This document shows positions 1 through 6,313 of a DNA stretch of 10,206 nucleotides, one piece after another (positions within the stretch are counted from its first letter, which is position 1; every line of letters begins with the position of its first letter). A program made the position numbers and the translations under genes. The notes below the pieces were generated by a model. The model was not told the DNA's origin. It worked only from the letters and a program-made list of their open reading frames with translations, and did not search any database. The stretch comes from Burkholderiaceae bacterium (GTDB lineage: Bacteria > Pseudomonadota > Gammaproteobacteria > Burkholderiales > Burkholderiaceae_C), in assembly GCA_017853735.1 (NCBI GenBank), contig JAFMJA010000079.1, positions 1-10,206 on the forward strand. The letters are read 5' to 3'.

Positions 1-686
1 GGGTGCTCAATGGCACCAAGATGTTCATCACCAACGGGGTGCATGCCGACCTGTATTTCGTTGCCGCCAAGACCGGGACTGCCGCGCGCGACACCACCAT
101 GTTCATCGTCGAAAAGGGCACGCCAGGTTTCAGTGTGGGTCGAGCGCTCAATAAATCGGGCTGGCTGTGCTCGGACACGGCCGAACTGGTGTTTGAAAAT
201 GTGCGTATTCCAGCTGCCAATGTGCTGGGTGAGGTGGGCAAGGGTTTTTATTCGGTGATGAAAAATTTTCAGACCGAGCGGATTGCACTGGGGGCAATGG
301 CCGTCGGCCACTGCCAGCAAGCCCTGCAGCGCACCCTGGACTATGTGCGCCAGCGCCAGGCTTTTGGCGCACCCTTGTGGGAAAAGCAGACCATTCGCCA
401 GCGCATTGCCATGCTCGATGCCAAGGTGCGTGCAGCACGCTCCTTCATGTACCACTGCGCCTGGTCGGTGACCCAGGGCCAGGACATTGTGCAGGAGGTG
501 TCGATGCTCAAGGCGCTGACTGGCGAGCTGGTCAATGAAGTGGTGCAGACCTGCCAGCAGTTCCATGGCGGCATGGGCTATATCCGCGAAACTGCGGTCG
601 AGCGACTCTGGCGCGATGCCCGCATCCTGGCTATTGGTGGCGGCGCCACCGAAGTCATGCTGGAAGAAGTGGCCAAGCGCTATTGA
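1..686 (+). CDS. Acyl-CoA dehydrogenase, C-terminal part (5' end outside window)
   Basis: FAD-dependent alpha,beta-dehydrogenation of an acyl-CoA, passing electrons to electron-transfer flavoprotein. About 227 residues are visible, the C-terminal 60% of a family usually near 380-390 aa. Bases 1-2 (GG) fit the end of a Trp codon before VLNGTKMFITNG, a standard internal motif, so the GTG at 3 is not a start. The fragment covers the middle beta-domain (to about residue 85) and the C-terminal helical domain. QTER puts a glutamate (fragment residue 92) where isovaleryl-CoA and long-chain dehydrogenases carry the catalytic base. The position used by medium-chain enzymes is glycine (GGGATEVM, about residue 213). 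QFHGGMGY and the arginine-rich RLWRDARI are also typical. It is followed 28 bases later by the hydratase. Substrate is uncertain: isovaleryl-CoA, citronellyl-CoA or another branched acyl-CoA all fit. Family is secure; the specific role is inferred from context. Confidence 0.93.
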   Translation, partial: VLNGTKMFITNGVHADLYFVAAKTGTAARDTTMFIVEKGTPGFSVGRALNKSGWLCSDTAELVFENVRIPAANVLGEVGKGFYSVMKNFQTERIALGAMAVGHCQQALQRTLDYVRQRQAFGAPLWEKQTIRQRIAMLDAKVRAARSFMYHCAWSVTQGQDIVQEVSMLKALTGELVNEVVQTCQQFHGGMGYIRETAVERLWRDARILAIGGGATEVMLEEVAKRY

Positions 687-703
687 ACCGACACCCGGAA
701 CAC

Positions 704-717
704 AGGAAGTTTTCATG
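704..717 (+). promoter_or_regulatory. Ribosome binding site that fixes the hydratase start
   Basis: AGGAAG at 704-709 lies five bases before ATG 715. The frame is open further upstream (to an ATG at 535), but that extension lies inside the dehydrogenase gene, and only the protein from 715 begins like the crotonase family. The site therefore decides the start. Confidence 0.75.
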
Positions 718-1497
718 TCTGTCATCGATCTGCGTCGACCCTCGGCCCATGTGGCCGAGGTCTGGCTCAACCGGCCCGAAGTGCGCAACGCATTCAATGA
801 TGAGGTGATCGCCGAACTCACCAAGGCCTTTGCGGCGCTGTCCCAGGAAGCTTCCCTGCGTGTGGTGGTGCTGGCTGGGCATGGCAAGGCTTTCTGTGCC
901 GGCGCCGACCTGAACTGGATGCGCGCCATGGCGGGCTACGATTGGGAACAAAACCGGGCCGATGCGCAAAAACTGGCTGACATGTTGTGGACCCTGGATC
1001 AGTGCCCGGTGCCTGTCATCGGACGAGTCCATGGTGATTGCTATGCAGGCGGTATGGGGCTGGCGGCGGTGTGCGATGTGCTGGTAGCCAGTGACAATGT
1101 CAATTTTTGCCTGTCCGAGGCGCGCCTGGGTTTGCTGCCAGCCACCATTTCGCCCTATGTGTTGCGTGCCATGGGCGAGCAGGCCGCGCGTCGCTGGTTT
1201 GTCACCGCTGAGCGCTTCAGTGCCGCGCAGGCCCATGCCATGGGGCTGGTGCATGAATTGTGTGCGTACGATCAGCTCGATGCACAGGTGCAAGGCCTGG
1301 TGGATGTGCTGGTGGCGAATGGCCCGGCCGCGGTGCGGGCCTGCAAGCAGCTGGCGCGCGATGTGGCCGGCCAAGCCATTGACGAGTCGCTACGCAGTGA
1401 GACCGCCCGTCGTATTGCCGATATCCGCGCCAGCGACGAGGGCCGGGAGGGTGTGGCCTCATTTTTAGGCAAGCGACCGCCGAACTGGCTGGTCTGA
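715..1497 (+). CDS. liuC: Enoyl-CoA hydratase/isomerase, LiuC type (probable 3-methylglutaconyl-CoA hydratase)
   Basis: A 260-residue crotonase-fold enzyme, a normal length, expected to hydrate 3-methylglutaconyl-CoA to HMG-CoA in cytosolic leucine/isovalerate breakdown. The CoA-binding and oxyanion-hole segments are CAGADL (61-66) and AGGMGL (111-116). A glutamate (E135) in SEARLGLLPATISPYV matches the second catalytic Glu of crotonases. The first one (Glu144 of rat crotonase, in GGCEL) is replaced by G115. I recall the SEARLGL-PATISPYV block and this replacement from the bacterial LiuC/AtuE group, as opposed to mitochondrial AUH-type enzymes. The gene lies between an acyl-CoA dehydrogenase and the carboxylase alpha subunit, with HMG-CoA lyase downstream, which supports the leucine role. 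An AtuE-like role on a terpenoid acyl-CoA is the main alternative. Confidence 0.85.
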   Translation: MSVIDLRRPSAHVAEVWLNRPEVRNAFNDEVIAELTKAFAALSQEASLRVVVLAGHGKAFCAGADLNWMRAMAGYDWEQNRADAQKLADMLWTLDQCPVPVIGRVHGDCYAGGMGLAAVCDVLVASDNVNFCLSEARLGLLPATISPYVLRAMGEQAARRWFVTAERFSAAQAHAMGLVHELCAYDQLDAQVQGLVDVLVANGPAAVRACKQLARDVAGQAIDESLRSETARRIADIRASDEGREGVASFLGKRPPNWLV

Positions 1498-1519
1498 GCG
1501 CCGGCCCGATTGCCACACC

Positions 1520-2224
1520 ATGGATCTTTGGGCATCCTTGCTGCAACTGCTGCACAGTCTGGGCTTTCGGGTTGAGGTTGATGCTGCGCAACGGGTGGGC
1601 CAGCTTGCAGGTCAGCTGGAAACAGCCCACCTCATGGCGCTGGCTGCGGCACTGGGCTGGGCAAGCGGCTTGCGGCTGTATGCGGCAGTGTTTCTGACCG
1701 GCATGGCCGGAGCCACTGGCCTGTTGGCCCTGCCGCCTGGCCTGCAGGTGCTGCAGCATCCGGCGCTGCTCGCTGCCAGTGGCGCTCTGCTGTTTGTCGA
1801 ATTCTTTGTCGACAAGATTCCAGGCCTCGATTCCTTATGGGACATGACCCAAAGCGTGTTCCGTATCCCCGCAGGCGCTGCGCTGGCCGCAGCGGTGTTT
1901 GGTGCTGACAATGCCACCATGGCTGTGCTCGCAGCCTTGCTCGGGGGTACCCTGGCAGCCAGCAGCCAGGCCGCCAAGACGACAACCCGCGCGGCCATCA
2001 ACACCTCACCAGAACCTTTTTCCAATGTGCTCGCCAGCGTGGTGGAGGACTCGGTTGTGGTCGCTGCGCTATGGTTGGCGGTAAAGCTCCCGCTTCTGTT
2101 TGGTGTGCTGCTGGCGATCACAGTGGTGCTGCTCGCAGCACTGACCTGGCAGTTGTTCAGATTCCTGCGCACTGCACTGCGCCGCCTGTCGGCTTTCTTT
2201 ACTGCAAGGACAGGATCCGCATGA
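1520..2224 (+). CDS. DUF4126 family membrane protein
   Basis: A 234-residue hydrophobic protein of unknown function, recognised as DUF4126 by LGWASGLRLYAAVFLTG (about 45-61), VEFFVDKIPGLDSLWD (about 93-108), a following RIPAGAALAAA stretch, and SPEPFSN...S.VED (about 163-176). Several Ala/Leu/Val-rich stretches look membrane-spanning: about 37-60, 62-95, 115-150 and 175-218. The C-terminus is basic (RFLRTALRRLSAFFTAR), which by the positive-inside rule suggests a cytoplasmic end. Neither possible start has a clear ribosome site: ATG 1520 gives 234 aa, and in-frame ATG 1634 gives 196 aa, closer to the conserved domain. I keep 1520 because the extra codons look coding and it follows the hydratase by only 22 bases. 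Its last codons overlap the carboxylase start, so the two are probably translated together. No known role in leucine breakdown. Confidence 0.8.
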   Translation: MDLWASLLQLLHSLGFRVEVDAAQRVGQLAGQLETAHLMALAAALGWASGLRLYAAVFLTGMAGATGLLALPPGLQVLQHPALLAASGALLFVEFFVDKIPGLDSLWDMTQSVFRIPAGAALAAAVFGADNATMAVLAALLGGTLAASSQAAKTTTRAAINTSPEPFSNVLASVVEDSVVVAALWLAVKLPLLFGVLLAITVVLLAALTWQLFRFLRTALRRLSAFFTARTGSA

Positions 2225-2226
2225 TG
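2206..2226 (+). promoter_or_regulatory. Ribosome site and ATGA stop/start overlap before the carboxylase
   Basis: AAGGACAGGA (2206-2215) is purine-rich and resembles a ribosome site. The DUF4126 stop TGA (2222-2224) overlaps ATG 2221, and a second ATG follows directly at 2224. Either ATG is well spaced (five or eight bases from AGGA at 2212-2215) and the proteins differ by one Met. The overlap suggests translational coupling. Confidence 0.65.
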
Positions 2227-4227
2227 TTCAAGAAAATCCTGATTGCCAACCGCGGCGAGATTGCCTGCCGGGTTGCCGCCACTGCGCGTCGCCTGGGCAT
2301 CAGGACGGTGGCGGTCTATTCCGAGGTGGATGCAGGGGCCAAGCATGTGGCCCTGTGCGATGAGGCGGTGGCCATTGGTGGCCAGGCTGCGGCCGAGAGC
2401 TATCTGCGCTGGGAGCGCATCATCGAGGCAGCCTGCGCCAGCGGTGCCCAGGCGATCCACCCAGGCTACGGTTTTCTGAGCGAAAACGAGGCCTTCGCCA
2501 GTGCCTGTGCGCAAGCCGGCCTGGTTTTTGTCGGGCCGCCTGCCACAGCCATCCGGGCCATGGGCTTGAAGGCTGAATCCAAGCGGCTGATGGCGCTGGC
2601 CAATGTGCCGCTGGTGCCGGGCTATCACGGCGACGATCAGGACCCTCATTTGTTGCTGCATGAGGCCAATCGGATTGGCTATCCGGTGCTGATCAAGGCC
2701 AGCGCGGGCGGTGGCGGCAAGGGCATGCGGGTGGTGCAGCGGCAGGAAGAGTTTGCCCAGGCGCTGGCGTCCTGCCAGCGCGAAGCACAGAGCAGCTTTG
2801 CTGATGCCGCGGTGCTGATCGAAAAATATGTGCAGCGACCGCGCCATATTGAAATCCAGGTTTTTGGCGATTCCCTGGGCAATTTTGTCTATCTGTTTGA
2901 GCGTGATTGCTCGGTGCAGCGGCGCCACCAGAAGGTGCTTGAGGAGGCGCCAGCGCCTGGCCTGAGTGAAGAGTTGCGCCAGCAGATCGGTCTGACGGCC
3001 CTGGAGGCCGCGCGAGCGGTGGGCTATGTGGGCGCGGGCACGGTGGAGTTCATCGTCGAGCAGCCTGACGAAGGTGGCATGCGCTTTTATTTCATGGAAA
3101 TGAATACGCGGCTGCAGGTAGAGCATCCGGTGACCGAAGCCATCACCGGCCTGGATCTGGTGGAATGGCAATTGCGCGTGGCCGCTGGCGAGCCCCTGCC
3201 CCTGAAGCAGGACCAACTCAAGCGGCATGGCCATGCGATCGAGGCGCGCATCTGCGCCGAGAACCCGGACAAGCAGTTTCTGCCCGCCACCGGCACCTTG
3301 CGAACCTATGAGTTGCCAGCCATCAGCGAGTTTTCTCCAAGTGCGCTGCGGGTCGATTCGGGGGTGCGCCAGGGCGATGCCATCAGCCCGTTTTACGACT
3401 CCATGGTGGCCAAGCTGATAGTCCATGCCGACACCCGCGAGCAGGCCCTGGCCCGCCTGGACGCCGCCCTGGCCGCCACACGCATCGTGGGATTGCCCAC
3501 CAATGTGCAGTTTCTGCGGCATGTGGTGCAAAGCCAGTCCTTTGCCCAGGCCAACCTGGACACTGCCCTGATCACCCGTGAGGCCACCGTGCTGTTCGAG
3601 CAGGAGCGTGTTGGCCTGAATTTGGCTGCGGCAGCGGTGGTGGCGCATACCTTGCTGGCCGAGCAGTCGATGCAAAAAAATCAGGCCTGGAACGAACCTT
3701 GGGCGCAGCGTGATGGCTGGCGCATGTTTGGCCAGGCGCACCGTCACTTCGATCTTGAATTCCACGGCCAGCGCCAGACAGCGCTGCTGCACTACGGGCA
3801 CGATGGGGCGCTTGACCTGCAGGTGGGTTCAAGCACTTCAGCCTTGCATTTTTCTGCGCGAGCCGATGGCATTGCGCTGGACTTTGCAGACCATCGCCTG
3901 TGTGTGCAGGTGATCTGCCAGGGTGAGCTGGCCCATGTGTTCACCCCACAGGGAGCGACCCAGATCACCCTGCTGGATGCCCTGTCCCATGCTGGTGAGG
4001 CGCTGGTGGAGACGGGCAACCTGGCCGCCCCCATGCCGGGCAAGCTGGTGACCTTTCATGTTCGGCCCGGAGACACCGTGCGCCAGGGACAGGTGCTGGC
4101 TGTCATGGAGGCCATGAAGATGGAGCACACCATTTCGGCACCCGCCGATGGCGAGGTGGCTGAGCTCTTGTATGCGCCGGGCGACCAGGTTCCCGAAGGT
4201 GCAATGCTGCTGACCCTCAAGACCTGA
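2221..4227 (+). CDS. liuD: Methylcrotonyl-CoA carboxylase alpha subunit (biotin carboxylase + biotin carrier)
   Basis: A 668-residue biotin-dependent carboxylase alpha subunit (LiuD/MccA; family about 650-680). It carboxylates its own biotin with ATP and bicarbonate and hands CO2 to a beta subunit that converts 3-methylcrotonyl-CoA to 3-methylglutaconyl-CoA. Domains in order: biotin carboxylase N-terminal domain (1-115, ILIANRGEIACR at 6-17); ATP-grasp (115-325) with glycine-rich AGGGGKG (162-168), HQK (236-238) and the EMNTRLQVEHPVTE block (E293, N295, R297, E301); C-terminal carboxylase domain (335-445); a linking domain (about 460-590); and a biotinyl domain (600-668) with EAMKMEH, biotin lysine K633. 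No key residue is missing. Geranyl-CoA carboxylase alpha (AtuF) and other acyl-CoA carboxylases look alike; HMG-CoA lyase two genes on favours methylcrotonyl-CoA. The beta subunit must be encoded outside the window. Confidence 0.92.
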   Translation: MMFKKILIANRGEIACRVAATARRLGIRTVAVYSEVDAGAKHVALCDEAVAIGGQAAAESYLRWERIIEAACASGAQAIHPGYGFLSENEAFASACAQAGLVFVGPPATAIRAMGLKAESKRLMALANVPLVPGYHGDDQDPHLLLHEANRIGYPVLIKASAGGGGKGMRVVQRQEEFAQALASCQREAQSSFADAAVLIEKYVQRPRHIEIQVFGDSLGNFVYLFERDCSVQRRHQKVLEEAPAPGLSEELRQQIGLTALEAARAVGYVGAGTVEFIVEQPDEGGMRFYFMEMNTRLQVEHPVTEAITGLDLVEWQLRVAAGEPLPLKQDQLKRHGHAIEARICAENPDKQFLPATGTLRTYELPAISEFSPSALRVDSGVRQGDAISPFYDSMVAKLIVHADTREQALARLDAALAATRIVGLPTNVQFLRHVVQSQSFAQANLDTALITREATVLFEQERVGLNLAAAAVVAHTLLAEQSMQKNQAWNEPWAQRDGWRMFGQAHRHFDLEFHGQRQTALLHYGHDGALDLQVGSSTSALHFSARADGIALDFADHRLCVQVICQGELAHVFTPQGATQITLLDALSHAGEALVETGNLAAPMPGKLVTFHVRPGDTVRQGQVLAVMEAMKMEHTISAPADGEVAELLYAPGDQVPEGAMLLTLKT

Positions 4228-4247
4228 ATCGGATTTGCATCAAGGCC

Positions 4248-5168
4248 ATGCGCATCACTTTCTGCTGTACCGATACCAAGGCTGAGCCCTGGCTGCAGGG
4301 CTTGCGCGCTGCCTTGCCCCACGCCGAAGTTGCCAATTGGACGCCGGGTGACGGCCCGGCAGATTACGCCATTGTGTGGGCGCCACCCCAGCAATTTATC
4401 GACGAGCAAACCCGGCTGCGTGCCCTGTTCAATATTGGGGCGGGCGTTGACGCCTTGCTGCAACTGAAGATTGCACCGGGCACCACCATCGTCAGGCTGG
4501 ATGACGCCGGCATGTCAGTGCAGATGGCTGACTATGTTTGTCATGCGCTGATCCGGCATTTCCGCGAATTTGATGGTTATGCATCCGATGTGGCCAATGG
4601 CAAATGGTCCTACCGGCGGCCACGCCTGCGCAGCGACTTTCCTGTGGGCATCATGGGCCTGGGTGTGCTGGGGCAAAGGGTGGCCCAGGCGGTGCAGCAA
4701 TTTGATTTTCCGGTGCTGGGCTGGAGCCGTTCGCCAAAACAGCTCCAGGGGCTACGCACCTACTGTGGATCGGGGGAGCTACCGGCGTTTCTGTCAGCCA
4801 GCCGGGTGCTGGTCTGCCTATTGCCACTGACCGATGAAACACAGAATATCTTGCGCCATGAAACCCTGTCCCAGTTGCAGCCGGGTGGCTACCTGATCAA
4901 TGTGGCGCGGGGCGGCCATCTGGTGGAAGAAGACCTGATTACCCTGCTCGACAGTGGCCACCTGGCTGGCGCTATGCTGGACGTATTTCGCCAGGAGCCC
5001 TTGCCCCCGGGGCATGCTTTCTGGACGCATCCCAAGATCAGCATGACCCCCCACACTGCTGCGCGTACCCTGCGTGCTGAAAGCATTGCCCAGATCGTGC
5101 AAAAGATCGGTGCGCTGCAGCGGGGCGAACCGATTGCGGGGGTGGTGAATTGGCAGAAAGGGTATTGA
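4248..5168 (+). CDS. ghrA: Glyoxylate/hydroxypyruvate reductase A (D-2-hydroxyacid dehydrogenase)
   Basis: A 306-residue cytosolic reductase of the D-isomer 2-hydroxyacid dehydrogenase family, close in length and pattern to Escherichia coli GhrA (312 aa), which reduces glyoxylate and hydroxypyruvate with NADPH. Visible landmarks: NIGAGVD (62-68) in the substrate domain; nucleotide-binding GLGVLG (137-142); WSRSPK (159-164), whose arginine fits NADP phosphate binding; LINVARGGHLVEEDL with catalytic R221; DVFRQEPLPP with E250; PHTAA with H269. The Arg/Glu/His triad is complete. ATG 4248 lies 20 bases after the carboxylase stop with only a weak, very close AAGG. The gene ends one base before the HMG-CoA lyase start, so it is embedded in the operon although leucine breakdown does not need this reaction. 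It may act on another 2-oxoacid. Confidence 0.88.
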   Translation: MRITFCCTDTKAEPWLQGLRAALPHAEVANWTPGDGPADYAIVWAPPQQFIDEQTRLRALFNIGAGVDALLQLKIAPGTTIVRLDDAGMSVQMADYVCHALIRHFREFDGYASDVANGKWSYRRPRLRSDFPVGIMGLGVLGQRVAQAVQQFDFPVLGWSRSPKQLQGLRTYCGSGELPAFLSASRVLVCLLPLTDETQNILRHETLSQLQPGGYLINVARGGHLVEEDLITLLDSGHLAGAMLDVFRQEPLPPGHAFWTHPKISMTPHTAARTLRAESIAQIVQKIGALQRGEPIAGVVNWQKGY

Positions 5169-5172
5169 GATG
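5155..5172 (+). promoter_or_regulatory. Ribosome site of HMG-CoA lyase inside the end of ghrA
   Basis: AGAAAGGG at 5155-5162 lies seven bases before ATG 5170, overlapping the last codons of the reductase gene. The stop (5166-5168) and start are separated by a single base, so ribosomes finishing ghrA could reinitiate here. Confidence 0.6.
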
Positions 5173-6075
5173 GGTTTCCCCGGACGCGTCCAGTTGATCG
5201 ATGTCGGCCCACGCGACGGCTTGCAGAACGAAAAGCAGCCGGTGCCCGCTGCGGTCAAGATCGAGCTGGTGCAGCGCTTGCAAGCAGCGGGACTGACCGA
5301 GATCGAGGTCACCAGCTTTGTCAGCCCCAAGTGGGTGCCGCAGATGGCCGATGCCGCCGATGTGATGGCCGGCATCGAGCGGCGATCGTCGGTGAAGTAC
5401 TCGGTGCTGGTCCCCAATATGAGGGGCTGGGATGGCGCGGTGCGGTCTCAGCCTGACGAGATTGTGGTTTTCGGAGCGGCCAGCGAACTGTTCAGCCAGA
5501 AAAACATCAATTGTTCGGTGGCTGAAAGCATTGAGCGCTTTGCGCCAGTGGTGGCAGCCGCTCGTGCAGCCAAGGTGCGGGTGCGCGGCGCGATTTCCTG
5601 CGCCATGGCCTGCCCCTACGAGGGGACTGTGGCGCCGGAGCGGGTGCAACTGGTGGCGCGGCTGATGAAAGAGATTGGTGTTCAGCGGGTGGATGTGGCC
5701 GACACCATTGGAGCGGCCACCCCTCGCCAGACCCAGCTGGCGCTGGAAGCGGCGCTGGCGCACTACAGCCTGGATGAAGTGTCAGGCCATTTTCATGACA
5801 CCTATGGCCAGGCACTGGCCAATACCTATGCGGCCCTGGAGTTGGGCGTCTGGAATTTCCAGTCCTCGGTGGCCGGACTGGGTGGCTGCCCCTATGCCAA
5901 GGGCGCAACCGGCAATGTGGCGACCGAAGATGTGGTGTATCTGCTGCAGGGCCTGGGCATCGAGACCGGGATCGATCTGGAGCGCCTGGTCGATGCAGGA
6001 CAGTACATCAGCGCTTTTCTGGGACGTGAACCCAATTCACGCGCCGCCAAGGCGCTGATCAACCGGCGAGCATGA
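5170..6075 (+). CDS. liuE: Hydroxymethylglutaryl-CoA lyase
   Basis: A 301-residue TIM-barrel, divalent-metal-dependent lyase (LiuE/MvaB) that splits HMG-CoA to acetoacetate and acetyl-CoA, the last committed step of leucine breakdown. The active site is complete and keeps a constant offset of 26 from human HMGCL: R15 and D16 in DVGPRDGLQNE (human R41, D42), E46 in EVTSF (E72), H207 and H209 in GHFHD (H233, H235), C240 in GLGGCPYAKGATGN (C266) and N249 (N275). Length matches bacterial family members of about 300 aa without a mitochondrial leader. It follows ghrA by one base and precedes the DUF1289 gene by four. It is the strongest evidence that the upstream carboxylase and hydratase serve leucine/isovalerate rather than terpenoid catabolism. 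Confidence 0.96.
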   Translation: MGFPGRVQLIDVGPRDGLQNEKQPVPAAVKIELVQRLQAAGLTEIEVTSFVSPKWVPQMADAADVMAGIERRSSVKYSVLVPNMRGWDGAVRSQPDEIVVFGAASELFSQKNINCSVAESIERFAPVVAAARAAKVRVRGAISCAMACPYEGTVAPERVQLVARLMKEIGVQRVDVADTIGAATPRQTQLALEAALAHYSLDEVSGHFHDTYGQALANTYAALELGVWNFQSSVAGLGGCPYAKGATGNVATEDVVYLLQGLGIETGIDLERLVDAGQYISAFLGREPNSRAAKALINRRA

Positions 6076-6079
6076 AAGT

Positions 6080-6313
6080 ATGCAGATGAGGATCGACTGG
6101 GCAGCGCGCGCTGCAGAGGCACAGGGCCAGCACCACAATGTGCCCTCGCCCTGCCTGTCGGTCTGCATCATGGACCCAAACAATGGCATGTGCACGGGCT
6201 GCTGGCGTACCCTAGATGAAATTGCCGCCTGGTCCACCCTGGATGAGGCCGGCAAGCGTTCCATCTGGCGCTTGATTGCAGAGCGCGCCGCTGTTCGAGG
6301 AGAGCAAGCTTGA
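6080..6313 (+). CDS. DUF1289 family small cysteine-motif protein
   Basis: A 77-residue cytosolic protein of unknown biochemical function. The family signature is plain: PSPCLSVCIMD, then GMCTGCWRTLDEIAAW. Four cysteines (C25, C29, C38, C41) are spaced C-x3-C-x8-C-x2-C, which suggests a metal or Fe-S site, though that is an inference from spacing. The C-terminal 30 residues look helical and charged. ATG 6080 starts four bases after the lyase stop, but GAAAG (6074-6078) is better spaced for the second in-frame ATG at 6086, which would make a 75-residue product. The last codons overlap the TTG start of the next gene, so the two are likely co-translated. Confidence 0.82.
   Translation: MQMRIDWAARAAEAQGQHHNVPSPCLSVCIMDPNNGMCTGCWRTLDEIAAWSTLDEAGKRSIWRLIAERAAVRGEQA
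6297..6313 (+). promoter_or_regulatory. Strong ribosome site and TTGA stop/start overlap
   Basis: GAGGAG at 6297-6302 is the clearest Shine-Dalgarno match noticed in the window and lies seven bases before TTG 6310. The TTG shares bases with the DUF1289 stop (TTGA, stop 6311-6313). The protein read from TTG begins KHIIFYLDFISPYSYLA, the true N-terminus of this family, so the non-ATG start is well supported. Confidence 0.8.

Noticed and set aside
3..5. GTG at 3 as the start of the first gene.
   Set aside because: The protein from here begins in the middle of the conserved VLNGTKMFITNG motif; the gene clearly continues to the left.
535..714. Upstream extension of the hydratase to ATG 535.
   Set aside because: These codons lie in the dehydrogenase gene in another frame and translate to a Ser/Pro/Trp-rich stretch; AGGAAG before ATG 715 marks the real start.
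655..1374. A 239-residue minus-strand open frame.
   Set aside because: It is a shadow of the hydratase gene, with low-information His/Gln-rich sequence and no family resemblance.
2071..2220. Upstream extension of the carboxylase alpha subunit to ATG 2071.
   Set aside because: The extra 50 residues overlap the DUF4126 gene and do not resemble the family, whose N-terminus FKKILIANRGE begins right after ATG 2221/2224.
1612..3801. A 729-residue open frame on the minus strand across the DUF4126 and carboxylase genes.
   Set aside because: It lies antisense to two genes with clear family motifs, its translation is rich in His/Gln/Arg/Ala without recognisable domains, and long antisense frames are common in GC-rich DNA.
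2221..6075. Acyclic terpene utilisation (atu) cluster rather than leucine (liu).
   Set aside because: The carboxylase and hydratase alone could fit either, but HMG-CoA lyase in the same tight operon is the hallmark of the leucine set. Some overlap in substrate range remains possible.
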